From Bacilli bacterium (GTDB lineage Bacteria > Bacillota_I > Bacilli_A > RF39 > UBA660): 64,000 nt of DNA. Shown here one piece after another: positions 25,468-34,800 of this stretch (position 1 is the first letter of the stretch; every line of letters starts with the position of its first letter). The translations under genes and the position numbers were made by a program. Location: assembly GCA_030602345.1 (NCBI GenBank), contig JAUVZX010000003.1, forward strand, positions 22,933-86,932, in the 5' to 3' direction. The notes below the pieces were generated by a model, which saw only the letters and a list, made by a program, of their open reading frames with translations, ran no database searches and was not told the DNA's origin.

Positions 25468-26193
25468 ATGGTCTATACTTCATTAAAAAATGATAAAATA
25501 AAAGAAATAATAAAATTAAAAGATAAAAAATATAGAGACAAGTATAATCTGTTTTTAATCGAAGGAGAACACTTAATTGAGGAAGCAATTAAGATGAACC
25601 TAATTAAAGAAATAATCTATGAAGAAGGCTATGAAAATAGTAAATTTATACCAACTATGATCGTATCAAAATCAATTTATAAAGAATTAACTTTTCTGGA
25701 AACACCCGCCTCTATTATTGGAGTTTGTAAAAAAAGTGATATTACTATTCAAGCAGATAAAATTTTAGCAATTGATAAAGTTCAAGATCCAGGTAACATG
25801 GGAACTATTATTAGAAGTGCATTGGGTTTTAACTTTAAAAAAATACTAATTAGCAAAGATTCTGCAGATGTATATAGTCCAAAAGTAATTCGTGCAACTC
25901 AAGGAGCTATTTTTGCTTTGGAAATCAAATATGTTGATTTAAAAGCCGAATTGACTAAATATAAGAAAGAGTATAAACTTTTATCAACTGATGTGGAACA
26001 AGGAAAATCCCCATCTAAATTTAAAAATGAAAAAGTAATTGTCATCATGGGCAATGAAGGTTCTGGAGTAAGTGAAGAAATAAAAGATATTTGTGATGAT
26101 TATATTTATATTAAAACTAATGAACAATTAGAAAGCTTAAATGTAGGAGTAGCAGCAAGTATTATTATGTATGAACTAAATAAGGAGGATTAA
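25468..26193 (+). CDS. SpoU/TrmH-family RNA 2'-O-methyltransferase
   Basis: 241 residues. An N-terminal substrate-binding domain (F-L-I-E-G-E-H-L-I-E-E-A) is followed by the SPOUT knot with motif 1 K-V-Q-D-P-G-N-M-G-T-I-I-R-S-A, motif 2 V-I-V-I-M-G-N-E-G-S-G-V and motif 3 L-E-S-L-N-V-G-V-A-A-S-I-I. These three motifs define TrmH/RlmB-type enzymes. It is distinct from the second SpoU gene (rlmB) later in the window; the target nucleotide is unknown. The gene overlaps rimM by one base (TAATG). Confidence 0.92.
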   Translation: MVYTSLKNDKIKEIIKLKDKKYRDKYNLFLIEGEHLIEEAIKMNLIKEIIYEEGYENSKFIPTMIVSKSIYKELTFLETPASIIGVCKKSDITIQADKILAIDKVQDPGNMGTIIRSALGFNFKKILISKDSADVYSPKVIRATQGAIFALEIKYVDLKAELTKYKKEYKLLSTDVEQGKSPSKFKNEKVIVIMGNEGSGVSEEIKDICDDYIYIKTNEQLESLNVGVAASIIMYELNKED

Positions 26194-26678
26194 TGAATTT
26201 AATTACAATTGGAAAACTAGTTAATACTCATGGTATAAGAGGAGAAGTAAAAATTATCTCTGATTTTGAATTAAAAGTTCAAGTTTTTAAAAAAGGAAAC
26301 ACACTATTTATTAATAATGAACAACTAGAAATAATATCTTATAGAAAACACAAAAATTTCGATATGGTTAAATTAAAAGATTTAGAAGACATTAATCTAG
26401 TCTTAAAATATAAAGGTGAACTAGTCAAAATAAATAGAGATAACCTTCAAATAGATAAATATATAAAACAAGATTTAATGGGTTTAGAAGTTTATGACAA
26501 TAAATTAAGAGGAAAAGTAGTAGAAATAGTTAAAGGAATTGCTCATGATTTATTAATGATAAAAGATGGCAATAAAAAATATTATGTTCCTTTAAATGAT
26601 GTATATATAAAAGAAGTTGACTTAAAAAATAAGATAATTCATATAATCGAAATGGAGGGATTATTTGATGAAAATTGA
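26193..26678 (+). CDS. rimM: Ribosome maturation factor RimM
   Basis: 161 residues. The N-terminal I-G-K-L-V-N-T-H-G-I-R-G-E-V-K opens the RimM beta-barrel, and the PRC-barrel half carries the D-L-M-G-L-E-V-Y and H-D-L-L-M-I segments. It helps 30S head assembly. The adjacency rimM-trmD-(X)-rplS is the conserved bacterial arrangement. The trmD start at 26668 lies within its 3' end. Confidence 0.95.
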   Translation: MNLITIGKLVNTHGIRGEVKIISDFELKVQVFKKGNTLFINNEQLEIISYRKHKNFDMVKLKDLEDINLVLKYKGELVKINRDNLQIDKYIKQDLMGLEVYDNKLRGKVVEIVKGIAHDLLMIKDGNKKYYVPLNDVYIKEVDLKNKIIHIIEMEGLFDEN

Positions 26679-27342
26679 TATATTAACAATATTTCCTAAT
26701 ATGTTTGAAGGATTTTTAAACACATCAATTATCAAAAGAGCTATTGAAGACAAATTAGTTGAAATAAATACAATTAATATTAGAGACTATAGCGATTACC
26801 CCAATAAAAAAGTAGATGATTACCCTTTTGGAGGCGGTGGTGGAATGGTTTTAATGCCAGAACCCATCTATAAAGCAGTTGAAAGCATTAGAACAGAAGA
26901 CAGTTTAGTCGTGCTTATGACTCCCCAAGGAAGAACTTATTATCAAGAGATGGCATATGAATTATTAGATTATAATCACATTATAATTATATGTGGTCAT
27001 TATGAAGGGTTTGATGAAAGAATATTAGACTTAGTGGATTTAGAAATAAGCATTGGTGATTATATTCTTACTGGAGGAGAAATACCTAGTATGGTAATTG
27101 CCGATAGTATTGTTAGATTAGTTGATGGAGTTATTCAAAAAGATAGTCATATTAATGAATCTTTTCAAAATAATTTATTAGATTATCCAGTTTATACTAA
27201 ACCTCAAGACTTCAGAGGCAAAAAAGTTCCGGAAGTATTGATTTCAGGACACCACGAAAATATTAGAAAATGGCGATTAGAGCAACAAATAGAAAAAACC
27301 AAACAAAGAAGACCAGATTTATTAGAAGATGGTGATTTATGA
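26668..27342 (+). CDS. trmD: tRNA (guanine-N1-)-methyltransferase TrmD
   Basis: 224 residues, at the short end for the family (240-250), missing a little of the C-terminal tail. M-K-I-D-I-L-T-I-F-P-N-M-F, F-G-G-G-G-G-M-V-L-M-P-E-P and the knot segment I-G-D-Y-I-L-T-G-G-E-I-P are all present. It makes m1G37 and so prevents frameshifting. I use the ATG at 26668, 9 nt behind GGAGG (26654-26658); a TTG at 26665 is just upstream. ATGA overlap with the next gene. Confidence 0.96.
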   Translation: MKIDILTIFPNMFEGFLNTSIIKRAIEDKLVEINTINIRDYSDYPNKKVDDYPFGGGGGMVLMPEPIYKAVESIRTEDSLVVLMTPQGRTYYQEMAYELLDYNHIIIICGHYEGFDERILDLVDLEISIGDYILTGGEIPSMVIADSIVRLVDGVIQKDSHINESFQNNLLDYPVYTKPQDFRGKKVPEVLISGHHENIRKWRLEQQIEKTKQRRPDLLEDGDL

Positions 27343-27773
27343 GTAAATATATATTCATAAATAAGAATGAAGAATATACTACAAAAAATTTAACAAATGA
27401 GAAATTACAAGGCTTTAAAGTAAAGCCAAAAAATAAAATCAAACATGATATGATTAAAGTTACTAGAGCAACTATTATTAATCCAGAGTTCATTGAAGCA
27501 ATATTAACTAAGAAAAATGATACTAATTTTAAAAAATATTTAAAATATGTCATTTCAATTATTGAAGAAGAAAATGATGATGATAATGAAAATAAAGTAA
27601 GAATTGCTCTGGATGAAGTAGCAAGATTAAAAGGAATAATTAAAAATAAATATAAAAAATATTTAAATGATAAAGAGATAGAAAAAAATATAAATCGTTT
27701 AACTTTCTTAGAAAAAGAACTGATTAAAAAGAGTTTAACCTATAAGAAAAAAAAGAAAAGAAAAGCAAGATAA
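27339..27773 (+). CDS. Hypothetical basic protein between trmD and rplS
   Basis: 144 residues, strongly basic at the C-terminus (Y-K-K-K-K-K-R-K-A-R) with an acidic patch in the middle (E-E-E-N-D-D-D-N-E-N). Predicted mainly helical, without membrane segments or Cys. I do not recognise the family. It overlaps trmD by ATGA and precedes rplS by ~90 nt, so it is co-transcribed with ribosome-maturation genes. The lysine-rich tail would suit RNA or ribosome binding; that is inference from context only. Confidence 0.7.
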   Translation: MSKYIFINKNEEYTTKNLTNEKLQGFKVKPKNKIKHDMIKVTRATIINPEFIEAILTKKNDTNFKKYLKYVISIIEEENDDDNENKVRIALDEVARLKGIIKNKYKKYLNDKEIEKNINRLTFLEKELIKKSLTYKKKKKRKAR

Positions 27774-27776
27774 ATC

Positions 27777-27805
27777 TTGCTAATAAAACAATTATATGTT
27801 AAAAT
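27777..27805 (+). promoter_or_regulatory. Promoter of rplS
   Basis: TTGCTA (27777-27782) and TAAAAT (27800-27805), spacer 17 bp, with TG one base before the -10. Confidence 0.7.
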
Positions 27806-27811
27806 TATATT

Positions 27812-27866
27812 CGTGACTTGATCCGCTCAAAAGAAGATCAAAGTTTAAAAAAAGGAGTGTGACAGT
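27812..27866 (+). promoter_or_regulatory. rplS 5' leader with stem-loop (candidate L19 autoregulatory leader)
   Basis: A ~55-nt leader contains TTGATC (27818-27823) pairing with GATCAA (27836-27841) over a 12-nt loop, followed by an AAAGGAG ribosome site (27852-27858). L19 leaders that bind the protein are known in Firmicutes, and this position is right, but I matched no conserved primary sequence. Confidence 0.4.
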
Positions 27867-28208
27867 ATGGATTTGATTCGTAAAATTACAGAAGATCAAA
27901 TTAGAACAGACCTTTCAGAATTCCGTGTAGGAGATACAGTACGTGTCGACCTTAAAGTTGTAGAAGGAAAAAGAGAAAGAATCCAAGCTTTTGAAGGAAT
28001 CGTTATTTCTATTCAAGGTAGTGGAGTCGGACGCAACTTTATCGTAAGAAAAGTATCTGGAGGTGTTGGAGTAGAAAGAACATTGCCAATTAACTCACCA
28101 AAAATTGCTGGTATTACAGTATTAAAACATGGTAAAGTTAGAAGAGCTAAATTATTCTACTTAAGAGATCTTAAAAAAGAACCAAAAATCAAAGAAAGAA
28201 GAAAATAA
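27867..28208 (+). CDS. rplS: 50S ribosomal protein L19
   Basis: 113 residues with the full L19 pattern: [16 protein letters not shown] near the N-terminus, [22 protein letters not shown] and the C-terminal [11 protein letters not shown]. Located at the 30S-50S interface. Codon use is richer in C-ending codons (cgt, gac, atc) than the neighbours, as expected for a highly expressed gene. The hairpin after the stop separates it from lepB. Confidence 0.98.
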   Translation: MDLIRKITEDQIRTDLSEFRVGDTVRVDLKVVEGKRERIQAFEGIVISIQGSGVGRNFIVRKVSGGVGVERTLPINSPKIAGITVLKHGKVRRAKLFYLRDLKKEPKIKERRK

Positions 28209-28228
28209 GACGCTCGTCTTATTTTTTG
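28203..28228 (+). terminator. Terminator/attenuator between rplS and lepB
   Basis: AAATAAGAC/GTCTTATTT with a 4-nt loop and T's, overlapping the rplS stop codon. lepB begins only 9 nt after the last T. Confidence 0.82.
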
Positions 28229-28237
28229 AAATGAAAA

Positions 28238-28714
28238 ATGAAATTATTAAAAGAAATTATAATTTATTTATTATTAGCAATATTAGTATTAACAATTAGA
28301 TACTATCTATTTACTCCGGTTATTGTAAGAGGAAACTCAATGAATCCAACTTTAAAACAAGGAGATTATTTAATATCTGAGCGATGGAAAAAAGACTATG
28401 ATTATTTTGATATTGTAGTAGTAAAATATGAAGATGCAAGCCTTATTAAAAGAATAATAGGAAAACCAAATGATCATATTAAATTTGTTGATAATAAACT
28501 ATATATTAATGGTATTTTAACAGAAGAAAACTTTACTAAAGAAGATACTAAAGACTATGAACTAAATTTAGATTTTATCCCAGAAGACCATTATTTTGTC
28601 ATGGGAGATAATCGTAGTAATTCATTAGACAGTAGAGTATTTGGACCAGTTCACAAAGATGACTTAAAAGGTGTAGTTAGACTATCTATATGGCCTTTTG
28701 GAATAGTAAATTAG
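28238..28714 (+). CDS. lepB: Signal peptidase I
   Basis: 158 residues, short for the family but complete. It has one N-terminal membrane helix (~5-25), the catalytic Ser34 in R-G-N-S-M-N-P-T, the catalytic Lys71 in L-I-K-R-I-I-G, and box E G-D-N-R-S-N-S-L-D-S-R. It cleaves secretory signal peptides outside the membrane. The start has no recognisable Shine-Dalgarno sequence: only G-A-A-A-T-G-A lies between the terminator and the ATG. There is no room for a separate promoter, so expression should depend on read-through from rplS. Confidence 0.92.
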   Translation: MKLLKEIIIYLLLAILVLTIRYYLFTPVIVRGNSMNPTLKQGDYLISERWKKDYDYFDIVVVKYEDASLIKRIIGKPNDHIKFVDNKLYINGILTEENFTKEDTKDYELNLDFIPEDHYFVMGDNRSNSLDSRVFGPVHKDDLKGVVRLSIWPFGIVN

Positions 28715-28735
28715 GTAACTGATTTACTTTTTTTT
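28705..28735 (+). terminator. Terminator of lepB
   Basis: AGTAAAT/ATTTACT with a 10-nt loop and seven T's; the stop codon lies at the stem. Confidence 0.8.
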
Positions 28736-28736
28736 G

Positions 28737-28745
28737 TGGTATAAT
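28737..28745 (+). promoter_or_regulatory. Extended -10 promoter of rbgA
   Basis: TGGTATAAT directly after the terminator tract, 25 nt before the ATG. Confidence 0.6.
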
Positions 28746-28770
28746 TGTATAAGAAAAAAAGAGGTGACTT

Positions 28771-29619
28771 ATGGAAAAAATAAATTGGTATCCAGGGCAC
28801 ATGGCCAAAACTAGAAGACTCATTCAAGAAAAGATAAGTGTTATCGATATTATATTTGAAGTAGTAGATGCAAGAATTCCATTTTCATCTAAAATAATTG
28901 ATATAGATACTCTGACAAAAGATAAACCTAAAATATTAGTTATGACTAAAAAGGACCTTTGTGATATTAGTGAAACAGAAAAATGGATTAAATATTATGA
29001 AGAGAAAGGTTATAATGTAGTCTTATTAGACTTAGAAAAAAATGTTAATTTAAAACCTCTTTATCAAAAGGTTAAAGAAGTGATGGCAATTCTAAATGAA
29101 AAAAGAAAAGCTAAAGGATTAATGCCAAGAAAAGCAAGAGTATTAGTCATGGGAATACCAAACGTAGGTAAAAGTACTCTAATAAATCGTTTAGCAGGAA
29201 AAAAAGCGACCAAAGTTGGAAATACCCCAGGTTTAACTAAGAGTCTAGACTGGATAAGAATTAATAATGATATTGAATTATTAGATAGCCCAGGAATATT
29301 ATGGCCAAATATCGAAGATGAAAAAGTAGGATACAACCTAGCAAGTTTAACTGCTATCAAAGAAGAAATCTTGCCTCTTGAAAGAATATCTAATTATATT
29401 ATGGAAATGCTTATTAAATACTATCCTAATATAGTAGAAGAAAGATATAAGACAAATGAAACAGATATTGAAAAATTATATCTTCACATTGGAAAAATAA
29501 GAGGTTGCTTAGTCAAAGGTGGAGAAGTAGATATTGAAAAAGTCCATAATGTAATTATTTCAGATGTCAAAAATGGTATTATAAAAAATATTACTTTTGA
29601 TAGGTATGAAAATGAGTAA
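28771..29619 (+). CDS. rbgA: Ribosome biogenesis GTPase RbgA (YlqF)
   Basis: 282 residues, the same length as B. subtilis YlqF. It is a circularly permuted GTPase: the N-terminus N-W-Y-P-G-H-M-A-K-T, G4 T-K-K-D-L early (~58-62), then G1 G-I-P-N-V-G-K-S-T (128-136), then G3 D-S-P-G-I-L-W-P. It acts late in 50S assembly. The order rplS-lepB-rbgA matches Bacilli. RBS GAGGTG. The mrnC start lies just inside its 3' end. Confidence 0.96.
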   Translation: MEKINWYPGHMAKTRRLIQEKISVIDIIFEVVDARIPFSSKIIDIDTLTKDKPKILVMTKKDLCDISETEKWIKYYEEKGYNVVLLDLEKNVNLKPLYQKVKEVMAILNEKRKAKGLMPRKARVLVMGIPNVGKSTLINRLAGKKATKVGNTPGLTKSLDWIRINNDIELLDSPGILWPNIEDEKVGYNLASLTAIKEEILPLERISNYIMEMLIKYYPNIVEERYKTNETDIEKLYLHIGKIRGCLVKGGEVDIEKVHNVIISDVKNGIIKNITFDRYENE

Positions 29620-29980
29620 TTCATTAGTTTTAGCATACATAGGTGATGCAATATATGAAGTTTATGTAAGAGAGTATCTAATATCAAAAGATATTGCTAA
29701 AGTTAACGAATTGCAAAAACATGCTATTAAATATGTCAGTGCAAAAGGACAAAAAGAATATTTAGAAAAAATGATTAATGAATCATTTTTTAAAGAAGAA
29801 GAATTAGATATAATAAGAAAAGCAAGAAACCATAAAAGTAATAGTCATCCTAAAAATACCGATATAATAACGTATAAAAAAGCAACAGGATTAGAAGCTT
29901 TAATTGGATATTTATATTTACAAAAAAATGAAGAAAGAATAAAAGAAATAATGGATTTTATTTTAGGTGAACCATGTTAG
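29612..29980 (+). CDS. mrnC: Mini-ribonuclease III (MrnC)
   Basis: 122 residues. The RNase III catalytic half only: L-A-Y-I-G-D-A-I-Y-E-V-Y-V-R at the N-terminus and the R-N-H-K-S-N-S-H-P-K segment, with no dsRNA-binding domain. It matures 23S rRNA ends. I choose the ATG at 29612, with AGG seven bases upstream; the ATG at 29606 is also possible. It is followed by rlmB with a 7-nt overlap; mrnC-rlmB-sigH is a conserved Firmicute string. Confidence 0.93.
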   Translation: MSNSLVLAYIGDAIYEVYVREYLISKDIAKVNELQKHAIKYVSAKGQKEYLEKMINESFFKEEELDIIRKARNHKSNSHPKNTDIITYKKATGLEALIGYLYLQKNEERIKEIMDFILGEPC

Positions 29981-30663
29981 TATTTGGAAGAAATGTTATT
30001 GAAGAGATGTTAAATAATCATGAAAAAATCAATAAAATTTATTTACAGAAAAACTTTAAAGAAGAAAAATTAATATCATCTATACAAAAATATAATATTG
30101 AAATGGAATATAAAGAAAAATATGAATTAGACAAACTTGTTAAAGGAACTCATCAAGGTATAATAGGAGTAGTTAAAGATTACGAGTATTGTGAATTAGA
30201 AGATATAATAGATGAAGAAGTTATTATAATCTTAGATCATCTAGAAGATCCGCATAATCTAGGAGCGATTATAAGAACGGCAGAAGCTGCAGGGGTAAAA
30301 GCAATTATTATTCCTAAAGATAGAAGCGTTCAAGTAAATTCAACTGTTTTTAAAGTAAGTGCAGGAGCTATTGAAAATATTAAAATAGCAAGAGTTACTA
30401 ATATTGTAAATACCATGAAAGATTTAAAAAAGAATGGTTACTGGATATATGGAACAGATATGAATCAAGATTCATTTAAAGATTGTGAATATTCAGAAAA
30501 GATGGCACTTGTGATTGGTAACGAAGGAAGTGGAATGAGTAGATTAGTTAAAGATAACTGTGACTTCATTATTTCAATTCCGATGAAAGGGCAAATAAAT
30601 AGTTTGAATGCTTCAGTAGCAGCAGGGATACTTTTATTTGATATTTCACTAAAAAGAAAGTAG
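29974..30663 (+). CDS. rlmB: 23S rRNA (guanosine-2'-O-)-methyltransferase RlmB
   Basis: 229 residues. Short SpoU_sub_bind domain starting F-G-R-N-V-I-E-E-M-L, then the knot: D-H-L-E-D-P-H-N-L-G-A-I-I-R-T-A-E-A-A-G, V-I-G-N-E-G-S-G-M and L-N-A-S-V-A-A-G-I-L-L. Order and neighbours (mrnC upstream, a sigma factor downstream) match RlmB/YacO of Bacilli. Confidence 0.94.
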   Translation: MLVFGRNVIEEMLNNHEKINKIYLQKNFKEEKLISSIQKYNIEMEYKEKYELDKLVKGTHQGIIGVVKDYEYCELEDIIDEEVIIILDHLEDPHNLGAIIRTAEAAGVKAIIIPKDRSVQVNSTVFKVSAGAIENIKIARVTNIVNTMKDLKKNGYWIYGTDMNQDSFKDCEYSEKMALVIGNEGSGMSRLVKDNCDFIISIPMKGQINSLNASVAAGILLFDISLKRK

Positions 30664-30670
30664 GTTATAT

Positions 30671-31279
30671 ATGAATTATCGTGAACTAAATGATAATGAA
30701 TTAATCTCGTATATTGCAGAAAAAAATGAAGATGCTGAAGAAATTATATATGCAAAGTACGAACCTTTAATAAATAGCGTTGCAAACAAAATGTATAGTT
30801 ATTGTAAAAATACAGGTTTGGAATTATCAGACCTTTTACAAGAAGGAAGAATTGGTTTAAGCCAAGCAATATCAACGTATAAAGAAGAAAAAGACACCTT
30901 GTTTTATACTTATGCAAAAACATGTATTGAGCGAAGAGTAATATCTTTAATCATAAGTTCTAATCGTATGAAACATCAATTTTTAAATAGTGCTATATCT
31001 TTGGATAAAGAAGTTGCTAATACTGAAAATGCAAGATTAGATGAGATAATAAAAGACCCAAAAGAGACTCCCGAAGAAATATTGATTAATGATGAATCCA
31101 AAGAAGAATGGATCCAAAAAGTTAAAGAAAAATTAAATGATTTTGAAATTCAAGTTTTCGATCTGAAAATATCAGGATTTGATTATAAAGAAATTGCTAA
31201 CATTTTAGATACGACACCAAAGAAGATAGATAATACTTTACAGAGAATAAAATTAAAAATAAAAACGAGAGTTTCATAA
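30671..31279 (+). CDS. Sigma-70 family RNA polymerase sigma factor (SigH-like)
   Basis: 202 residues. Region 2 is clear: L-L-Q-E-G-R-I-G-L-S-Q-A-I-S-T-Y with F-Y-T-Y-A-K-T-C-I-E-R-R, and a C-terminal region 4 helix-turn-helix: Y-K-E-I-A-N-I-L-D-T-T-P-K-K-I-D-N. In length and position (after mrnC-rlmB) it corresponds to B. subtilis SigH, which controls competence and early sporulation. I see no spore genes here, so its target set is unknown; competence-type pilin genes are one candidate (inference). Confidence 0.88.
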   Translation: MNYRELNDNELISYIAEKNEDAEEIIYAKYEPLINSVANKMYSYCKNTGLELSDLLQEGRIGLSQAISTYKEEKDTLFYTYAKTCIERRVISLIISSNRMKHQFLNSAISLDKEVANTENARLDEIIKDPKETPEEILINDESKEEWIQKVKEKLNDFEIQVFDLKISGFDYKEIANILDTTPKKIDNTLQRIKLKIKTRVS

Positions 31280-31307
31280 AAAAAAGCAATTTATAATTGC
31301 TTTTTTT
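31278..31307. terminator. Bidirectional terminator between sigma factor and GNAT gene
   Basis: AAAAAAAGCAATT/AATTGCTTTTTTT with a 3-nt loop; poly-A on one side and poly-T on the other. Confidence 0.9.
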
Positions 31308-31809
31308 TATAATCTTTTTTATTCAAATTATAATATGAATATCCATCTTCAGTCTTAATAAAATTCATTTGTAATTTATCTCTTAAAATATGAATTGAAG
31401 CGGTATTGATTTCTTTACAATCACCATTAATAGTCTCTATTCTTAATTCATCAAAAGCATAATCTAAAACTGCAAAAGCAGCTTCTGTAACATATCCTTT
31501 TCCTCCGAACGCATCATTTATGACATAACTTATTTTTGCTTCATTATTATCAATATCTACATATAACTCAAAACTTCCAATAACCTTATTACTTTCTTTT
31601 TCAACAATTGAATAAGAAGAACCAAGATTATTCGAAAATTTTGCTATTTTCTTATCAATTAATAATGCTATATCTTCTTTGTTATCATATAACCTCAAAA
31701 ATTTCCCTACATTTTCAGCGCTAAATATTTCAAACCAATCATCTAAATCTTCTTTATTAAGTTCTCTAAGTATTAATCTTTTAGTTTCAATTACACTTTT
31801 TTTATTCAT
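31291..31809 (-). CDS. GNAT-family N-acetyltransferase (RimJ/RimL-like)
   Basis: 172 residues. It opens with I-E-T-K-R-L-I-L-R-E-L, the usual RimJ/RimL-type start, followed by the E-L-Y-V-D strand and the acetyl-CoA site region F-G-G-K-G-Y-V-T-E-A-A. N-T-A-S-I-H-I-L-R-D-K is the usual C-terminal motif. The substrate (a protein N-terminus, or a small amine) is not evident. Its TATACT (complement of 31826-31831) lies 16 nt before the ATG with an AGGTGAT site. Confidence 0.88.
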   Translation of the reverse strand: MNKKSVIETKRLILRELNKEDLDDWFEIFSAENVGKFLRLYDNKEDIALLIDKKIAKFSNNLGSSYSIVEKESNKVIGSFELYVDIDNNEAKISYVINDAFGGKGYVTEAAFAVLDYAFDELRIETINGDCKEINTASIHILRDKLQMNFIKTEDGYSYYNLNKKDYKKKQL

Positions 31810-31869
31810 ATTATCACCTATATATAGTATACATTATAAATTTAAATTTTTAATTATTCTTTTTTAATA

Positions 31870-31878
31870 TGATATAAT
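31870..31878 (+). promoter_or_regulatory. Extended -10 promoter of nifJ
   Basis: TGATATAAT, ending 18 nt before the ATG; AGGTGAT serves as ribosome site. Confidence 0.6.
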
Positions 31879-31896
31879 TTATATAGTAGGTGATTT

Positions 31897-34800
31897 ATGA
31901 AAAAGAAAACTTTAGATGGAAATACAGCTTGTGCTAAAACAGCATATTTATTCACAGAAATAGCTGGAATATACCCGATTACTCCTTCTAGCACGATGGC
32001 AGAACATGTTGATGAATTAAGTGCTTTAGGCTTTAAAAATGCATTTGGTAATACTGTAAAAGTATATGATATGCAAAGTGAAGCTGGAGCGGCAGGATTT
32101 GTACATGGTGCCTTACAATCGGGGGTTTTAGCTTCTACTTATACAGCCAGTCAAGGATTATTATTAATGATACCTAATATGTATAAAATAGCAGGAGAAA
32201 TGCTTCCTTTTGTAATGCATGTTGCTGCTAGAAGTTTATCTACTCATGCTCTTAGTATTATGGGAGATCATCAAGATATTTATTCTGCAAGACAAACGGG
32301 ATTTGCTTTTTTAGCATCATCTAATCCAGAAGAAGCAGGGCATATGGCTGCTATTTCTCATTTGTCTACAATCACATCTAGTATTCCATTTTTACATTTC
32401 TTTGATGGGTTTAGAACTAGTCATGAAATACAAAATGTTAATTTATTAGAATTAAAAGATATTGAAAATTTAATTGATAAAGAGTCTCTCAATAAATTTA
32501 GAAAAAGATCTTTGTCACCACTTAATCCTGTTACAAGAGGTATGGCTCAAAATGATGATATATATTTTCAAGCAACAGAAGTGAGAAATCAAAATTATAC
32601 AGATACAATTGATATTGTTGATAACTACATGAAAAAAATAAATAAAGTAGCTAATACTAATTATCAATTATTTAATTACTATGGGCATGAAGAAGCAGAA
32701 AATATTATTGTTGCAATGGGGTCCGTTTGTGAAACAATTAAAGAAACAATTGATGATTTAAATAAAAAAGATTATAAAGTTGGACTAATTCAAGTTCATT
32801 TATATCGCCCTTTTTCAATTAGTCATTTACAAAAAGTAATTCCTAACACAGTTAAAAATATTGCTGTTTTAGATAGAACTAAAGAACACGGTAGTATTGG
32901 TGAACCTTTATATTTAGATGTTTTATCAGCTTTAAAAGATGATAATTATAAAATAATTGGAGGAAGATATGGATTATCTTCTAAAAATACTGCTCCAAAA
33001 GAAATAAAAGCAGTCTATGATAATCTTCTTGGAGAACAGAAAAATAATTTTACAATTGGTATCGAAGATGATGTAACCAATCTAAGTTTAAAAACAGAAG
33101 ACTATAAAGTTTTAAATCATGATCAATTTTTATTTTATGGTTATGGTAGTGATGGAATGATTTCATCATCTAAATCAATTTTAAAAATTTTGGGAGATCG
33201 TTATCAAAAAAATATTCAAGGATATTTTCAGTATGATTCTAAAAAATCAGGTAGTATTACCGCATCACATATTAGAGTAAGTGATAATAATATTACTTCA
33301 ACTTATTACGTCGATAGTCCTAAATTAATATTTATTACTAAGGATAGTTATTTAAATGCCTTTAATCCTTTAGAAAATATTGAAGAAAATGGAATAGTGG
33401 TAGTTAATACTAATTTATCTCTTAATGAATTTCTGAGTTTGTTAAACGATAAGATTAAATCAATTATTATTAATAAAAAAATAAGACTATATATTATAGA
33501 TGCTTCAAAGCTTGCTAAAGAATGTGGTATTAAAGATAAATTAAGTACTATATTTGCTTCTATTTTCTTTAAATTAACAGATTATATTAACTTTGAGGAT
33601 GCTAAAAACTTACTTAAGGAAGAAGTTGAAATAGATTACTTTAAAAGAGATGACATTATTTTATCAAATAAAAAAGTTATTGATGAAGCGGTTAATCATT
33701 TGAAGAAAATTAATTTAGAAAAAGAAATTGTAATCTTTGAAGATAAAGAAACAGACTTTTTAAATATTATAAATACCCGAAAAGGGGATGAATTAAAAGT
33801 AAGTGATTTCTTAGATAAAAAAGATGGTACTTTTGTGGCAGGGACAACTAAAACTGAAAAAAGAAATATTGCCGATGCTGTTCCGAGTTATGATTTTGAA
33901 AATTGTATTCAATGTAATTTGTGTTCATTCGTTTGTCCTCACGCAGTTATTAGGCCTTTCTTATTAGATGAAAAAGAGTATAAGAATGCTCCATTAGAAG
34001 TACAAAAAAGATGTACTAGACCAATGAAACCTAATCTAAAAGAGTATTATTATACAATTGGTATATCAGCTTTAGACTGTACGGGATGTGGGTTATGTGT
34101 TAAGGTTTGTCCTGGAAAAGGTGGCAATAAGGCTTTAAACTTTAAGGATGTAGTTGATGAATATATTAAAAAAGAAGGAAGAGTAAGTGACTATTTATTC
34201 AATGAAGTTACTGATAAAAATGTTGAAATTAAAACTGTTAAATCAAGTCAGTTCTCTTCACCAAAATTTGAATTTTCAGGAGCATGTGCTGGTTGTGGTG
34301 AAACACCATATATCAAATTGTTAACTCAATTGTTTGGTAAAAATATGGTTATTGCTAATGCTACAGGATGTTCTTCAATATATGGAGGAAGTATGCCTTC
34401 TACACCGTATACAGTTCCATGGGCTAGTTCATTATTTGAAGATAATGCTGAATATGGATATGGAATGCTCATGGGTTATAAAGTAAAACAAGAAAAAGTT
34501 AAAAATATTATTGAAAATAATATGGATAATTCTAATCACGAATTATTCAAGAAATGGTTAGAAAATTATAATGATTATGAAATAACTAAAGAAGTTTATG
34601 ATAATTTGGATGAAAATATTCCAGATGAATTAAAAGAACTAAAAGAAGATTTAATTAAAAAGACGGTGTGGACTATCGGTGGTGATGGATGGGCATATGA
34701 TATTGGATTTGGTGGAATTGATCATGTCGTTTCGACTAATGAAGACATTAATATACTAGTTTTAGATACTCAGGTTTATTCTAATACCGGTGGGCAAGTA

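Noticed and set aside
27764..27781. Hairpin around the stop of the gene before rplS (AGCAAGA/TCTTGCT) as a terminator
   Set aside because: No T-run follows; instead the -35 of the rplS promoter starts within it.
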